Positions 13,980-23,782 are shown, counted from the stretch's first letter. The stretch: 64,000 bases of DNA from JAEYKI01 sp036679405 (GCA_036679405.1 JAVBVZ010000006.1:15958-79957); one strand, 5' to 3'. Made by a program: numbers and translations. Notes: generated by a model from the sequence alone, not told the origin.

Positions 13980-15311
13980 ATGAAGCATATTATAATCGGA
14001 GGAGTGGCGGCGGGCATGTCCGCGGCATCCAAAATAAAAAGGGTGCAAAAAGATGCTGTCGTCCATGTATATGAAAAGGGAGAATTCCTTTCGTACAGCG
14101 CTTGCGGGCTCTGCTACTATATTGCGGGGTATAACGATGACCACGCAAAATTAATCGCCCGTTCAAGGGCACAGTTCGAAGCGCAGAAAATCGAAACCTT
14201 TTTGGGCTTTGAGGCGGTCGGCGTGGACGTTTTGAACAAGGTGGTTTCTGTGCGGGACTTGAAAACCGGAAATGTTCTTAAAGATACATACGATAAACTG
14301 ATGATCGCCACCGGGGCCGAGGCAATACGGCCGCCGATCGAAGGCATTGATAAAAAAGGCGTCTATACTTTAAAGACGATGGAAGACGCGCTGCGGCTGA
14401 AAAAAGAGATCGCGGGATATGGCATCAATGATGTTGTGATCATTGGGGGCGGCAGCGTGGGTATTGAAATGGCGGAAGCCATGCACGCCCAAAAAAAGCG
14501 CGTTGTATGCATAGAAGCGGCGAGCGACATACTGCCCGCTTTTGATGGAGAAATCACCAAACTCGCGCTTTTTGAAATGGAAAGCAAAGGGATAAAAATA
14601 AAAACGCAGGAAAAAGTTCTGCGCATTAAAGGGGGCGGCAGCGCCAACGCCGTGCTTACGGACAAAGAAGAATATATTGCGGACATCGTTATTGTAGCGG
14701 CGGGCATAAAACCGGCCACCGCATTTTTGCAGGATACCGGTATAGCTATGGAAAGCAACGGCGCCATTATAGTGGACAGGCAGATGAGAACGTCAATCGC
14801 CGATATTTATGCGGCGGGCGACTGCGCCCTGGTATACGACCGCATAAAAAAGGAGAATGTTTATTTTCCGCTTGGAACCGTCGCCAATAAGTGCGGCCGG
14901 ATTACGGGAGGAAATATGTGCGGCGCCGGCGAGGAATTTGAAGGTACGCTTTGCTCGGCGGCCATCAAGGTGTTTGACCTGCAGCTTGGGCGCACGGGAC
15001 TCGGCGAAAAGGAAGCGCGTGATATGGGGTATAATTACGGAACGGTGTTTGTGGAAGCGCGCAACCATCCCGCGTATTATCCGGGCCATGAGCCGCTTAT
15101 GGTTAAAGTGATCTATGAAAGGCCTTCTAAAAAAATATTGGGGGCGCAGCTGTGCGGCAAAGACGGCGCGGCGCTCAGAACGGACATTTTTGCGGTTGCA
15201 ATACAGGCGGGGATGACCACCAAACAGCTTGGCGGAGCGGATCTGATTTATTCGCCGCCTTATTCGGGCGTTTGGGACGCTGTGCATATTGCCTGTAACG
15301 CTGCAAAATAG
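13980..15311 (+). CDS. NADH oxidase / CoA-disulfide reductase-like flavoprotein
   Basis: A 443-residue FAD/NAD(P)-dependent pyridine nucleotide-disulfide oxidoreductase of the Nox/CoADR group. FAD binding is seen at IIIGGVAAGMSAASK, NAD binding at VVIIGGGSVGIEMAEA and a second FAD motif at ADIYAAGDCA. The redox Cys is Cys42 in SYSACGLCYY, the position of the single catalytic Cys of NADH oxidase and CoA-disulfide reductase. Unlike those, the usual Pro three residues on is Cys45, giving a C-x-x-C pair. It lies 17 bp after the aldolase, so it may reoxidise NADH or protect CoA thiols for the aldehyde pathway. Confidence 0.85.
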   Translation: MKHIIIGGVAAGMSAASKIKRVQKDAVVHVYEKGEFLSYSACGLCYYIAGYNDDHAKLIARSRAQFEAQKIETFLGFEAVGVDVLNKVVSVRDLKTGNVLKDTYDKLMIATGAEAIRPPIEGIDKKGVYTLKTMEDALRLKKEIAGYGINDVVIIGGGSVGIEMAEAMHAQKKRVVCIEAASDILPAFDGEITKLALFEMESKGIKIKTQEKVLRIKGGGSANAVLTDKEEYIADIVIVAAGIKPATAFLQDTGIAMESNGAIIVDRQMRTSIADIYAAGDCALVYDRIKKENVYFPLGTVANKCGRITGGNMCGAGEEFEGTLCSAAIKVFDLQLGRTGLGEKEARDMGYNYGTVFVEARNHPAYYPGHEPLMVKVIYERPSKKILGAQLCGKDGAALRTDIFAVAIQAGMTTKQLGGADLIYSPPYSGVWDAVHIACNAAK

Positions 15312-15850
15312 GAAAGCGCAGCCGCAAAAAAGAATATATGTCAAAAAACCAGGCTATTTCTGATTTTTTTGTTTCATGGATAGTGTGGTTTTTTTATGTG
15401 TAAAAAGCATTGCCGGAAGCTTCCCCTAAAAGCAAAAAGAACAGGGCGGATAAGCGGAAAGCGGGATTATGAAACATAATGCATAAAATGCCATAAAAAA
15501 ACATTGAAAATAAATTTGTTTTTTGCAGACGGCCTGTTTAGACATGAAAGAAAGAAATTTATAAAAAATCGCTTTATAAAGCGAAAAAATAGAATTTTTA
15601 TATGCGCTTCACAAAGAAGAGAGGTCTTTTTAAAACTTTCGAAAAGAAAAAAGAAGAAAAAAAACAAAAGAAAAAGTGTTGACAAAAAAAGAATACAGTG
15701 GTATATTCATTTCACAAAGAAAGATAAAAGTCCGAAGAAACAATTAAATAAAAAACTGTGTTTATAAATTGAAAACATTATTTGCATCAGAGTTTCGTGT
15801 GTTAATTGCTACGGTATTAAACGCGCGCATAAAATAAGGAGGAATGAAAA
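15312..15850 (+). other. 539-bp AT-rich intergenic region upstream of sugar importer operon
   Basis: No convincing gene. It contains a perfect 16-bp palindrome TCGCTTTATAAAGCGA (15569-15584) flanked by A/T runs, which would read as a terminator on the minus strand. A strong promoter (15679-15707) and an untranslated leader of roughly 135 bases before the binding-protein gene follow. An 87-codon Lys-rich frame across the promoter is low-complexity sequence and is not called. Confidence 0.6.
15679..15707 (+). promoter_or_regulatory. Strong sigma-A promoter of the sugar importer operon
   Basis: TTGACA and TATATT with a 17-bp spacer, preceded by a purine-rich stretch containing AAAACAAAAG that weakly resembles the repeats at the BMC promoter. 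Confidence 0.75.
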
Positions 15851-16996
15851 ATGAAAAAAAGCATCTTGAGTGTAGTAGTCGCAATCGTGCTTGTAGCTGC
15901 ATTGTTTACCGGCTGCTCAACGCCTGCGGCGTCTGATGCATCTGCGTCTGAAAGCGCATCTGCGTCTGTTTCCGAAAGTGCCGCACCGGCTGAAACTTCT
16001 GCTGCGCCCGCTGACAGCGAAGCCGCTGTGGACGCGGATGAAATTGTTAGTGATGATCTGACATTGGATGATTACACGCCCGCAAAAACGGAATACAATT
16101 TCTATTTTACGTACAAACTGGTACATCCCTGGTGGGACGCTGTCGGCCTGGGACTGGAAGAAGCGAAAGAGCAGTATGCCGAAAAAGGCATCACGATCAA
16201 CTATGAATATACGGCTCCCGTAACGCCGGATGCCACCGATCAGGTGAGCAGGCTGGAAACGGCTGCGGGAAGAGGATTTGACGTAATAGGCGTTGATGTA
16301 AACGACATAAAAATCGTCACGCCTATCATCAACAACCTGATTGACCAGGGCAATAAAATAATGACATTCTCAAGTTCGGATGCAACAAAAGAAGACGGAT
16401 GCGAGCGTATTGCCTATGTGGGAAACACGCACAATTACCAGGACGGCGCCGATCTTGCGGAAATCCTTGCTGAAAAAATCGGTTATGAAGGCCAGGTTGC
16501 CGCTTTGGGCGGAACGATAGGCGCTCCCTGCCACGAAGACCGTATTGCCGGTTTTAATGATGTGATGGCAAAATATCCGGATATCGAAGTAGTGGAAATC
16601 CAGTATGATAACGACCAGGTCGAACAGGCGCTTACCTACACCGAAGGGTTCCTGCAGAAATATCCCGACTTAAAAGGCATCTTCTGCAACAACATGAGCA
16701 ACCCCATCGGCGCCGCACAGGCGGTTGAAGATGCAGGCAAAACAGGGCAGATCGTTCTGGTGGGCATGGACCATGACAAACGCGCTCTTGAATATTTAAG
16801 AGACGGCGTGATCACCGCTCTTGGCGTACAGGATTGCTTTAAAATGGGATTTGACACCATCCAGGTAGCCGTTAAGATTGCAGACGGCATACTGCCGGGA
16901 GACGACACATATCCCGAACAGACAGAAGAACAGACGACGATCGTTTATCAGGATGGCGCACAGGCCCTGATCGATAAACTGTACCCGAATTCATAA
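15851..16996 (+). CDS. Sugar ABC transporter substrate-binding lipoprotein, RbsB type
   Basis: A 381-residue lipoprotein that captures the sugar outside the membrane. A lipoprotein signal peptide ends at the lipobox LFTGC (Cys22). It is followed by a Ser/Ala/Glu-rich linker to about residue 75, then a two-lobed periplasmic-binding-protein type 1 fold (Peripla_BP_4). Clear ligand-site blocks are FTYKLVHPWWDAVGLGLEEA, DVIGVDVND and the hinge region VLVGMDHDKRALEYL. The start is preceded by AAGGAGG. It is first in an operon with the ATPase, permease, epimerase, kinase and aldolase genes. The exact sugar is unknown; downstream enzymes point to a ketose or its precursor. Confidence 0.92.
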   Translation: MKKSILSVVVAIVLVAALFTGCSTPAASDASASESASASVSESAAPAETSAAPADSEAAVDADEIVSDDLTLDDYTPAKTEYNFYFTYKLVHPWWDAVGLGLEEAKEQYAEKGITINYEYTAPVTPDATDQVSRLETAAGRGFDVIGVDVNDIKIVTPIINNLIDQGNKIMTFSSSDATKEDGCERIAYVGNTHNYQDGADLAEILAEKIGYEGQVAALGGTIGAPCHEDRIAGFNDVMAKYPDIEVVEIQYDNDQVEQALTYTEGFLQKYPDLKGIFCNNMSNPIGAAQAVEDAGKTGQIVLVGMDHDKRALEYLRDGVITALGVQDCFKMGFDTIQVAVKIADGILPGDDTYPEQTEEQTTIVYQDGAQALIDKLYPNS

Positions 16997-17020
16997 AAAC
17001 CTATACCTGATACCTAAAAA

Positions 17021-17052
17021 GGCTCCATTCTGCAATATTGCAGAATGGAGCC
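17021..17052 (+). repeat. 32-bp perfect palindrome between binding-protein and ATPase genes
   Basis: The left arm GGCTCCATTCTGCAAT is the exact reverse complement of the right arm. There is no T tract. It is likely an mRNA hairpin that protects the upstream binding-protein message or partly ends transcription, giving more binding protein than ATPase. Confidence 0.75.
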
Positions 17053-17092
17053 AATTTAACCAAGCAGTATTGTTCATGTCTGGAGGAAGCTT

Positions 17093-18577
17093 ATGAGTGA
17101 ATATATCTTGGAAATGAAAGGAATAATCAAAGAGTTTCCTGGAACACTTGCGCTGGATCGTGTGGATTTCAGCATTAAAGCCGGCGAGATTGTTGCGCTG
17201 ATCGGTGAGAACGGCGCTGGAAAAAGCACACTGATGAATGTGCTGATGGGAATCCATCAGCCGACCGCCGGAGAAATCATATTGAACGGCAATAAGATTG
17301 AAAATAAATCGCCGTATGAGGCGTTGGAAAAAGGGATCGGCATGGTACCGCAGGAACTCAATCTGGTGCGTGACGTATCCATTGCGGAAAATATTTTTTT
17401 AGGAAACCATAAGAAAAAAAACGGTGTGGTCGACTGGAAGAGCACCACTGAAGACGCAAGGGAGATCCTGCGTCAGCTGAATGTGGATATCGACCCGAGG
17501 CAAAAAGTGAGTGAGATCAGCGCTGCCTACCAGCAGCTTGTTTCCATAGCGAGAACACTGGTAGTCGGATCGCAGATCATTATATTCGACGAGCCCACTG
17601 CGTCGCTGACTTTGAATGAAACAAAGCATTTATTTGATAATATACGAAATTTAAAAAAATCAGGCAAATCGATTGTTATTATTACGCATCACTTAGATGA
17701 AGTGGCAGAACTGTCCGACCGGGTGAGCATTATGCGCGACGGGCGCATGGTGAAAGTCGGAAACACAAATGAACTCAGCATTGAAGATATGATCTTTCAT
17801 ATGGCCAATAAGAAAATAGAAAAGAACAAAAAGGCCGAGAGGCATTATTCTGAGGAAGAATTTTTCTCGGTCAGTCATTTTACAAGGGAAAATGAGTTTG
17901 AAGATGTAAACTTTTCGGTCAGGAAGGGAGAAATCTTTGGTGTTGCGGGACTGGTTGGCGCGGGAAGGACGGAACTTTTCAGCTGCATTTACGGGCTGAC
18001 CAGAAAACAGAGCGGAACCCTTAAGATGGACGGCAAGGAAATAGAGATCGGCTCTCCTGCCGCCGCCATCAGCAACGGGATCGGGCTGGTGCCCGAAGAA
18101 CGCAGAAGACTTGGGATGTTCCCGGTTTTGCCGGTTTATGAAAACCTGATGATGCCATCTTATGATACAATAAAGAACAAAGGAATTATTGACTTTCAAA
18201 CCGCCAAAAAAATCTCGGACGAATACATAGGGAAGCTGAGGATCAAGACGCCTTCAAATACCGCTTCCATCAAAAGCCTGAGCGGAGGAAACCAGCAAAA
18301 GGTGATTTTGGCCAGGTGGATGGAGAAAAAGGTTAAATTGCTCATATTGGACGAACCCACCAGGGGCATAGACGTTCGGGCGAAGGGCGAGATTTATAAG
18401 CTGATCCGGGAAATGGCGGACAGTGGCATAACCATTATAGTGATTTCATCCGAAATAGAAGAACTGCTCATCATTGCGGACAGGATGATGGTTATGTTTA
18501 ACGGAAAAGTAAAAGGAATTATTACACCTGATGAAAATTTTGCGCGCGAAGATATCTTAAAAATAGCGCTGCAGTAA
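17093..18577 (+). CDS. Sugar ABC transporter ATP-binding protein, RbsA type
   Basis: A 494-residue tandem ATPase. The first domain has the P-loop GENGAGKSTLMNVLMG and Walker B IIFDEPTASL, but its signature is SAAYQQL and not the usual S-x-G-Q. The second has the family's degenerate P-loop GLVGAGRTELF, an intact LSGGNQQKVILARWM and ILDEPTRGIDV. The start ATG at 17093 follows GGAGG by 7 bases. It belongs to the importer operon 15851-22766. Energising uptake with the permease that follows is the evident role. Confidence 0.94.
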   Translation: MSEYILEMKGIIKEFPGTLALDRVDFSIKAGEIVALIGENGAGKSTLMNVLMGIHQPTAGEIILNGNKIENKSPYEALEKGIGMVPQELNLVRDVSIAENIFLGNHKKKNGVVDWKSTTEDAREILRQLNVDIDPRQKVSEISAAYQQLVSIARTLVVGSQIIIFDEPTASLTLNETKHLFDNIRNLKKSGKSIVIITHHLDEVAELSDRVSIMRDGRMVKVGNTNELSIEDMIFHMANKKIEKNKKAERHYSEEEFFSVSHFTRENEFEDVNFSVRKGEIFGVAGLVGAGRTELFSCIYGLTRKQSGTLKMDGKEIEIGSPAAAISNGIGLVPEERRRLGMFPVLPVYENLMMPSYDTIKNKGIIDFQTAKKISDEYIGKLRIKTPSNTASIKSLSGGNQQKVILARWMEKKVKLLILDEPTRGIDVRAKGEIYKLIREMADSGITIIVISSEIEELLIIADRMMVMFNGKVKGIITPDENFAREDILKIALQ

Positions 18578-18605
18578 TTTTGGGATTACGGAAGGAGAAT
18601 TACCC

Positions 18606-19604
18606 ATGGATCATAGTTTGAAAAAGAAAAACTTTGGCCAAATTGTTGCAGGCAGTGTCAGGCAACTATTCAAATCAACTGCCGGAATGGTGTTTGTTGT
18701 CACAATCCTGCTGACGCTGGTGGTGAATTTTGCAACGGGAGGCAATTTTTATACGGCATACAACATTTCGACCTTTACAAGAGCGGCATCATTTACGATT
18801 ATTGTAGGATTTGCGCAGACGTTCGTATTGCTTTTAGGCGGTATAGATCTTTCGGTGGCCAGCATTGCGGGGCTGTGCAGCATGATTTTTGCCATGCTGA
18901 TTTTGGTGCTGGGCGTGGACCCGTATGTCGCCATAGCAATTGCGCTGCTCGCGGGCATAGGAATGGGCGCCATCAACGGATTTTTTATTTGCAAATTAAG
19001 CCTGACGCCTTTCATTGTGACGCTGGCAACCAGCGCGCTGTTCCGCGGTATTGTGTACGTTGCGACCAAGGGCGTCCCGCTGACGGGTATTCCGGAGTCG
19101 GTTACCGTGATCGGGCAGGGGTCGCTCGGGTTTTTGCCCTATCCCACGCTTATTATGATCGGCCTGGCCGTTGTACTGATATTGACGCTTAAATATACTT
19201 CTTTTGGAAGGCATGTATACGCGGTGGGCGGCAATGAAGAAGCTTCCAAAATTGTGGGTATCCGCGTAAACAAAACAAAAATGGGTGTTTATTCCCTGGC
19301 GGGCCTTCTTTGCGCCGCAGCGGGCGTGCTGATGGTGCTTAGGATGGGGTCCTCCCAGGTCAATATCGGAGAAAACTGGGTCATGCCGTCCATCACGGCG
19401 GCGGTTTTAGGCGGCACCTCCATGAATGGCGGCAGCGGCGGCATAGGCGGAACCATCGTCGGCGGATTTTTAATGAGCACGATCGCTTTCAGCATCAGTC
19501 TGCTCGGCATATCGTCTTATTGGGATCAGGTTGTAACAGGCCTGGTTGTGCTGGTTGCGATTTCTATTGACGCGATCCGCAGGTCGAAACAGGCGTCTTT
19601 ATAA
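18606..19604 (+). CDS. Sugar ABC transporter permease, RbsC type
   Basis: A 332-residue membrane protein of the BPD_transp_2 family. Family blocks are FVLLLGGIDLSVASIAGL and the cytoplasmic loop YAVGGNEEASKIVGIRVNK, which contacts the ATPase. About nine hydrophobic segments are seen, and the short N-terminus is basic (KKKNF). The start is preceded by GGAAGGAG. It is the third gene of the importer operon and is followed after 13 bp by the epimerase. Confidence 0.94.
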   Translation: MDHSLKKKNFGQIVAGSVRQLFKSTAGMVFVVTILLTLVVNFATGGNFYTAYNISTFTRAASFTIIVGFAQTFVLLLGGIDLSVASIAGLCSMIFAMLILVLGVDPYVAIAIALLAGIGMGAINGFFICKLSLTPFIVTLATSALFRGIVYVATKGVPLTGIPESVTVIGQGSLGFLPYPTLIMIGLAVVLILTLKYTSFGRHVYAVGGNEEASKIVGIRVNKTKMGVYSLAGLLCAAAGVLMVLRMGSSQVNIGENWVMPSITAAVLGGTSMNGGSGGIGGTIVGGFLMSTIAFSISLLGISSYWDQVVTGLVVLVAISIDAIRRSKQASL

Positions 19605-19617
19605 GAGGGTTTAAATA

Positions 19618-20496
19618 ATGAAATATGGAATCTGTTATTGCTACTGGAGCCGGGACTGGGAAGGAACGGATTATCCGGATAAAATAGAGAGGGCCCGGAA
19701 ATGCGGCTTTGACGCACTTGAGATATTTTTTGGCAGGGTGCTGACCATGCGGCAAAAGGAAATTGACAATATTTTGGCCGCCTGCCGGGCAAACGATATT
19801 GAGATGTATTGCGTGGGCGGATTCGGACGGGAGCAGGACCTTTCTTCGCCTGATCCGGCGATGCAAAAGGTTGCTGTAGAAAAGGCAAAAGGACTTATCC
19901 GGGCAATCAGCCGGATCGGCGCCAAAAACCTTTCCGGGATCAATTACTGCGCGTGGTGCAATTTTGACAAACCGCTGAATAAAGAGGAACGCCTCAAAAG
20001 CGCCGCAAAAGCGCTTCGGGAGGTAGGCCTGTTTGCGGCAGACTATGGCGTAAGCTGGAACATGGAAGTGGTGAACCGTTTTGAAACCTATTTGCTGAAT
20101 ACGGCAAAAGAGGGACGGGCGCTGGCGGATGCGGCGGGAAGCCCGCAGATCAACCTGCTTTTAGATACCTTTCACGGAATGCTGGAAGAAGACGACCTGG
20201 CCGCCGCAATCATAACCGCAGGAGATAAACTCGGGCATTACCATGTGGGGTCCAATAACCGCAATTTGCCGCGTGCGGGCGGCTTTCTGCCCTGGGACAA
20301 GATCGGCAGTGCGCTGCGGGAAATCGGATATGACAAGTGCGTGTCGTTTGAACCGCTGGTGCATACCGGCGGCACGGTGGCGGAGGAAGGCGGCAGCGTA
20401 TGGCGGCCCATGCTGCCCGAAAATGTGAGCGACGCAGCGTTGGACAGTATGCTGATGGAATCGCTTGCGTTTGTCAAACAGAATTTTGAAGCCTGA
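19618..20496 (+). CDS. Ketose 3-epimerase (D-tagatose/D-psicose 3-epimerase family)
   Basis: A 292-residue TIM-barrel protein of the AP_endonuc_2 fold, in the group of D-tagatose 3-epimerases and related sugar-phosphate epimerases. The expected metal ligands and proton-transfer residues are present. The first Glu is in WNMEVVNRFETYLLN, the Asp and His are in LLDTFHGM, the next His and Arg are in HYHVGSNNRNLPRAGG, and the second Glu is in CVSFEPLVH. The start has GAGGG upstream. Its place between the permease and a sugar kinase suggests that it inverts C3 of the imported ketose, or of a ketose derived from it, before phosphorylation. It could instead act on a ketose phosphate. Confidence 0.88.
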   Translation: MKYGICYCYWSRDWEGTDYPDKIERARKCGFDALEIFFGRVLTMRQKEIDNILAACRANDIEMYCVGGFGREQDLSSPDPAMQKVAVEKAKGLIRAISRIGAKNLSGINYCAWCNFDKPLNKEERLKSAAKALREVGLFAADYGVSWNMEVVNRFETYLLNTAKEGRALADAAGSPQINLLLDTFHGMLEEDDLAAAIITAGDKLGHYHVGSNNRNLPRAGGFLPWDKIGSALREIGYDKCVSFEPLVHTGGTVAEEGGSVWRPMLPENVSDAALDSMLMESLAFVKQNFEA

Positions 20497-20564
20497 ACGG
20501 TGCGGCAATAAAAAGATTTTTGGCAGGAATGTTTTGCATACAAAAGACAGTTTTGAGGATGAAG

Positions 20565-22094
20565 ATGGAAAAGTATTTTATTGGCATTGATTCGGGAACA
20601 ACCAGCATAAAAGCGGTCCTGTTTGATCTGGCCGGAAATGAAATTGATAAAAAAGCATATCCCCTTAAAGGTATCTTTCCGGAAGAAAACCAATATGAAG
20701 AGGATATGCACGAGATATGGGACAAAGCCCAAAAGGCTATACGCTACCTGACCGCAAAGTATCAAAAGGAGAGCATTGCCGGCCTGGGTATTACCGCCCA
20801 GGGAGACGGGCTGTGGCTGGTGGATGAAAACGGAGAACCCGTGCGCAACGGCGCCTGTTTTTGTGACGGCCGGGCGGCCGATATTGTTGACAAATGGGTA
20901 GAGGACGGCACCTGCGACAGGCTGTTTGAACTGACGGGGACCCGTATTTTTACGGGAAATCAAAACGGGATCGTCAAATGGATGGAAGCCCACGAGCGGC
21001 AGAGCCTGGAGCGGACAAGGTATTTTTTACACTTAAAGGATTATTTGTTTTTTAAGCTGACCGGTGAAATGACAACAGATGCAACAGACCAGTCGCTGAT
21101 ATTGATTGATCCGAATACCAGGCAGTATCTTGACGAAGCGTTCGGTATTTGCAGAATGGAGCAATACAAAAACAAATATCCGCCCATCAAGACGGCTTTG
21201 GAAAATGTATTTTCCGTTTCCAAAGAAGCGGCGGATGAACTGGGGCTTCCCCAAGCCCTGCCGGTTACATCGGGTCCTATGGATGTAGCGGCCTGCGCGC
21301 TTGGAAGCGGGGTGATTGAGCCGGGGCATTGCTGCTCCATTATCGGCACGGCCGCCTTGCATGAAATGGTCATAGACCGTCCGCTTGCCGACAACGTGAA
21401 GGCCGGGATGACGGTAACGCATGTGATGGAGGGCAGATGGCTTCGCCTGATGGCTTCGCTCGCGGGAACGCCCAACATTGAATGGATGCTTGATACCTTC
21501 GGGAAACAGCTCAGGCTGGATGCGGAGGCGGCCGGTGAAGACATTTACGCTTTTATGGAAAAGACGATCGCCCGGATACCCATTGGGTCGAACGGCGTGA
21601 TGTACCATCCGTATCTGCTTGCGGGCGGGGAGCGGGCGCCTTTTACGGATTCGCGCGCGCGGGCCAGCTATACCGGGATCAGCGTAAAGCATACCCTGGC
21701 GGATATTGTGCGGGCCACCTATGAAGGCGTGGCCTTTGCAATGCTGGACTGCTACCGCCATATGCCCCTTCCGATCAAGCAGGTAACGTTATGCGGCGGC
21801 GGCGCAAAGAGCGCGGTGTGGTGCCAGATGTTTGCGGATGCTCTCGGCACAAAAATTGTGACGGTAAAAGGAGAAGAACTCGGCGCAAAAGGCGTGTTTA
21901 TCAATAACGCCGTGGTGCAGGGGTACTATCAAAGCTACAGTGAAGCGGCCTTGAAAACCGTAGAAACAGACAGGGTGTTCAAACCGGATATGAAAAACCA
22001 TGAAACGTATATGCGGTTTTATGAGCTGTATAAACGTACGTATGAACTGATCGGCGAAACGTGGAAAATGCGGGCTGCATTTTTAAATTTGTAG
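20565..22094 (+). CDS. FGGY-family carbohydrate kinase
   Basis: A 509-residue two-domain kinase (xylulokinase/ribulokinase/L-fuculokinase superfamily). The N-terminal phosphate loop FIGIDSGTTSIKAVLFD, the substrate segment GLGITAQGDGLWLVDENG, the catalytic Asp in TSGPMDVAACALGSG and the C-terminal CGGGAKSAVWCQMFADALG are all present. It is shorter in the substrate region than AraB. The start at 20565 is supported by GAGGAT; the frame is open to 20520 but without a site. With a class II aldolase 15 bp downstream, it probably phosphorylates C1 of a ketose, as FucK or RhaB do. The precise substrate cannot be read. Confidence 0.9.
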   Translation: MEKYFIGIDSGTTSIKAVLFDLAGNEIDKKAYPLKGIFPEENQYEEDMHEIWDKAQKAIRYLTAKYQKESIAGLGITAQGDGLWLVDENGEPVRNGACFCDGRAADIVDKWVEDGTCDRLFELTGTRIFTGNQNGIVKWMEAHERQSLERTRYFLHLKDYLFFKLTGEMTTDATDQSLILIDPNTRQYLDEAFGICRMEQYKNKYPPIKTALENVFSVSKEAADELGLPQALPVTSGPMDVAACALGSGVIEPGHCCSIIGTAALHEMVIDRPLADNVKAGMTVTHVMEGRWLRLMASLAGTPNIEWMLDTFGKQLRLDAEAAGEDIYAFMEKTIARIPIGSNGVMYHPYLLAGGERAPFTDSRARASYTGISVKHTLADIVRATYEGVAFAMLDCYRHMPLPIKQVTLCGGGAKSAVWCQMFADALGTKIVTVKGEELGAKGVFINNAVVQGYYQSYSEAALKTVETDRVFKPDMKNHETYMRFYELYKRTYELIGETWKMRAAFLNL

Positions 22095-22109
22095 AGTGGT
22101 ACTATTAAG

Positions 22110-22766
22110 ATGACATATGAAAAAGAGAGGACGGCCATTATACGGGCCTGCCGCCTGATGCAAAATATGGAATATTTTATCGGTACGTGGGGAAACGTAA
22201 GCCTCCGTGCAGGAGAGCATATCCTGCTGACGCCGAGCCGGGTAGACTATGACGCCATGCTTCCGGAAGATATTGTTGTGATCGATATGGACGGCAATAA
22301 GGTAGAGGGCGGGCGGAACGCCACCTCCGAAAAAGAAGTGCACAGGCAGATTTATCTGATCCGTGAAGATGTGGGCGCGGTCATTCATGCGCATACGCCC
22401 AAAGCCATGGCGCTTTCCGCCTCCAAGATACGGGAGGTGCCCTGCATCGTGGAAGAAATGTCCCAGCTTCTGGGCGGATCCATTCCGCTTGCAAACGAAT
22501 ATGTGCCCGCCGAGCAGCATCTTCTTTTGGGGCGGACGGCCGCGGAGGCAATTGGAGATAAAAACGGCGTAATACTGCGTAACCACGGTCCGGTTTCCTG
22601 CGGGAAGGACCTGGACGAAGCAGTCCTTTCGGCACGTATCATGGAGAAGGCCTGCGCGATATACCTGTTGCTGCTCGGGCAAATGAGCATCCGGGAAATT
22701 CCGGAAAAGTATATAGCGTCGGAAAGACACCGCTTTTTATATACTTACGGAAAAGAAAATACATAA
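22110..22766 (+). CDS. Class II aldolase, FucA/AraD family, without encapsulation peptide
   Basis: A 218-residue zinc aldolase or epimerase. It has the metal His pair in VIHAHTPKAMAL, the third His in ILRNHGPVSCGKDLDEA and the Glu in TSEKEVHRQIY, and a length normal for FucA/RhaD/AraD. It has no C-terminal extension, in contrast to the 13099 product, so two aldolases of one family exist 9 kb apart, one probably cytosolic and one encapsulated. It is the last gene of the importer operon. Retro-aldol cleavage of the kinase product is most likely; an L-ribulose-5-phosphate 4-epimerase activity cannot be excluded. Confidence 0.88.
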   Translation: MTYEKERTAIIRACRLMQNMEYFIGTWGNVSLRAGEHILLTPSRVDYDAMLPEDIVVIDMDGNKVEGGRNATSEKEVHRQIYLIREDVGAVIHAHTPKAMALSASKIREVPCIVEEMSQLLGGSIPLANEYVPAEQHLLLGRTAAEAIGDKNGVILRNHGPVSCGKDLDEAVLSARIMEKACAIYLLLLGQMSIREIPEKYIASERHRFLYTYGKENT

Positions 22767-22969
22767 TCATAAGCGTAGATTTGCCGCCTTTGGGGTTTTT
22801 ATCAAACGAAGGAAAATACATGCAAAAACAGCCTGTGTTTTTCTTCGGAAGTTTTATGAAGAGAAAACAGAAGAAACATTTTTAATAGGAAATATGGTAT
22901 AATGTATAAAATATGTATATTAGTAAACTGTGTGAGGTCCCAATCATATTTGTAAATGGAGAATAGAAA

Positions 22970-23782
22970 ATGTTCAAAGCTGCGCGTTTGGCAAAAATTA
23001 AGGAAGTGATTCTGGACAGAGGTCAGGTGGACGTTAGTACTTTGAGCGCGCTTTTAAATGTTTCTGATGTGACCATCAGAAGCGATTTGGAGTTGCTGGA
23101 AAAGGAAAAGTTTATTTACAGAACGTACGGCGGCGCCGTGCTGAACGAAGACTATTCCAAACAAAAGTCCGTACAGGACAACGTGACGGGGAGCGGCCTT
23201 GAATATGACCGCAATAAAGAATATATCGGGCAGATCGCCGCGGAACTGATACGGGATAATGAATGGATATTCATTGGACAGGGCACAACCTGTTATTATG
23301 TGGCGCGGGCCTTGCTTGGCAAAGAAAACGTGAATGTTGTGACCAATAATCTGTATGTGGCGGGGGTGCTTTCTCAAAACAGGAATTCAAACGTGGTCGT
23401 AACCGGCGGCAACCTTATGCACAGCCAGATGTCGCTGACAGGCGATATGTTTTTAAAGTCTTTAAAAAATATATTTATTGCAAAAGCATTTATCGGCGTG
23501 GGCGGAATCGATTTTGAGAGCGGGTATACCGTTTCAAATATGCAGGAGTACAATATGTACAACTGGATCAAAAAAATTTCCAAAGAGATCATCATCGTGG
23601 CCGACTATACAAAATTTGACCAGACGTCCCTGATGAGTGTCGGACCGCTTACTTTTGCGGATACAGTCATTACCAATGAGAACATATCTGAAGAATATAA
23701 ATCCTATTTTTTCAAAAATGGTGTCAAAATATTTACTTCATACCGGATAAAAACGTCTTTAATAAGGGGTGAGGAAGAGTAA
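22970..23782 (+). CDS. DeoR-family transcriptional regulator
   Basis: A 270-residue regulator with the DeoR helix-turn-helix at its start (VDVSTLSALLNVSDVTIRSDLELLEKEKFIYRTYGGA). A DeoRC sensor domain follows (GQGTTCYYVARALL, VTGGNLMHSQMSL, VADYTKFDQTSL). It is the second of three DeoR proteins in the window. The stop codon overlaps the start of the orphan ATPase gene by one base, so the two are translated together. A TATAAT box (22892 region) lies upstream. It may regulate the neighbouring importer and dha genes. Confidence 0.9.
   Translation: MFKAARLAKIKEVILDRGQVDVSTLSALLNVSDVTIRSDLELLEKEKFIYRTYGGAVLNEDYSKQKSVQDNVTGSGLEYDRNKEYIGQIAAELIRDNEWIFIGQGTTCYYVARALLGKENVNVVTNNLYVAGVLSQNRNSNVVVTGGNLMHSQMSLTGDMFLKSLKNIFIAKAFIGVGGIDFESGYTVSNMQEYNMYNWIKKISKEIIIVADYTKFDQTSLMSVGPLTFADTVITNENISEEYKSYFFKNGVKIFTSYRIKTSLIRGEEE

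Noticed and set aside
15504..15767. An 87-codon Lys-rich frame before the binding-protein gene
   Set aside because: It is low-complexity AT-rich sequence that spans a strong promoter and has no ribosome binding site.
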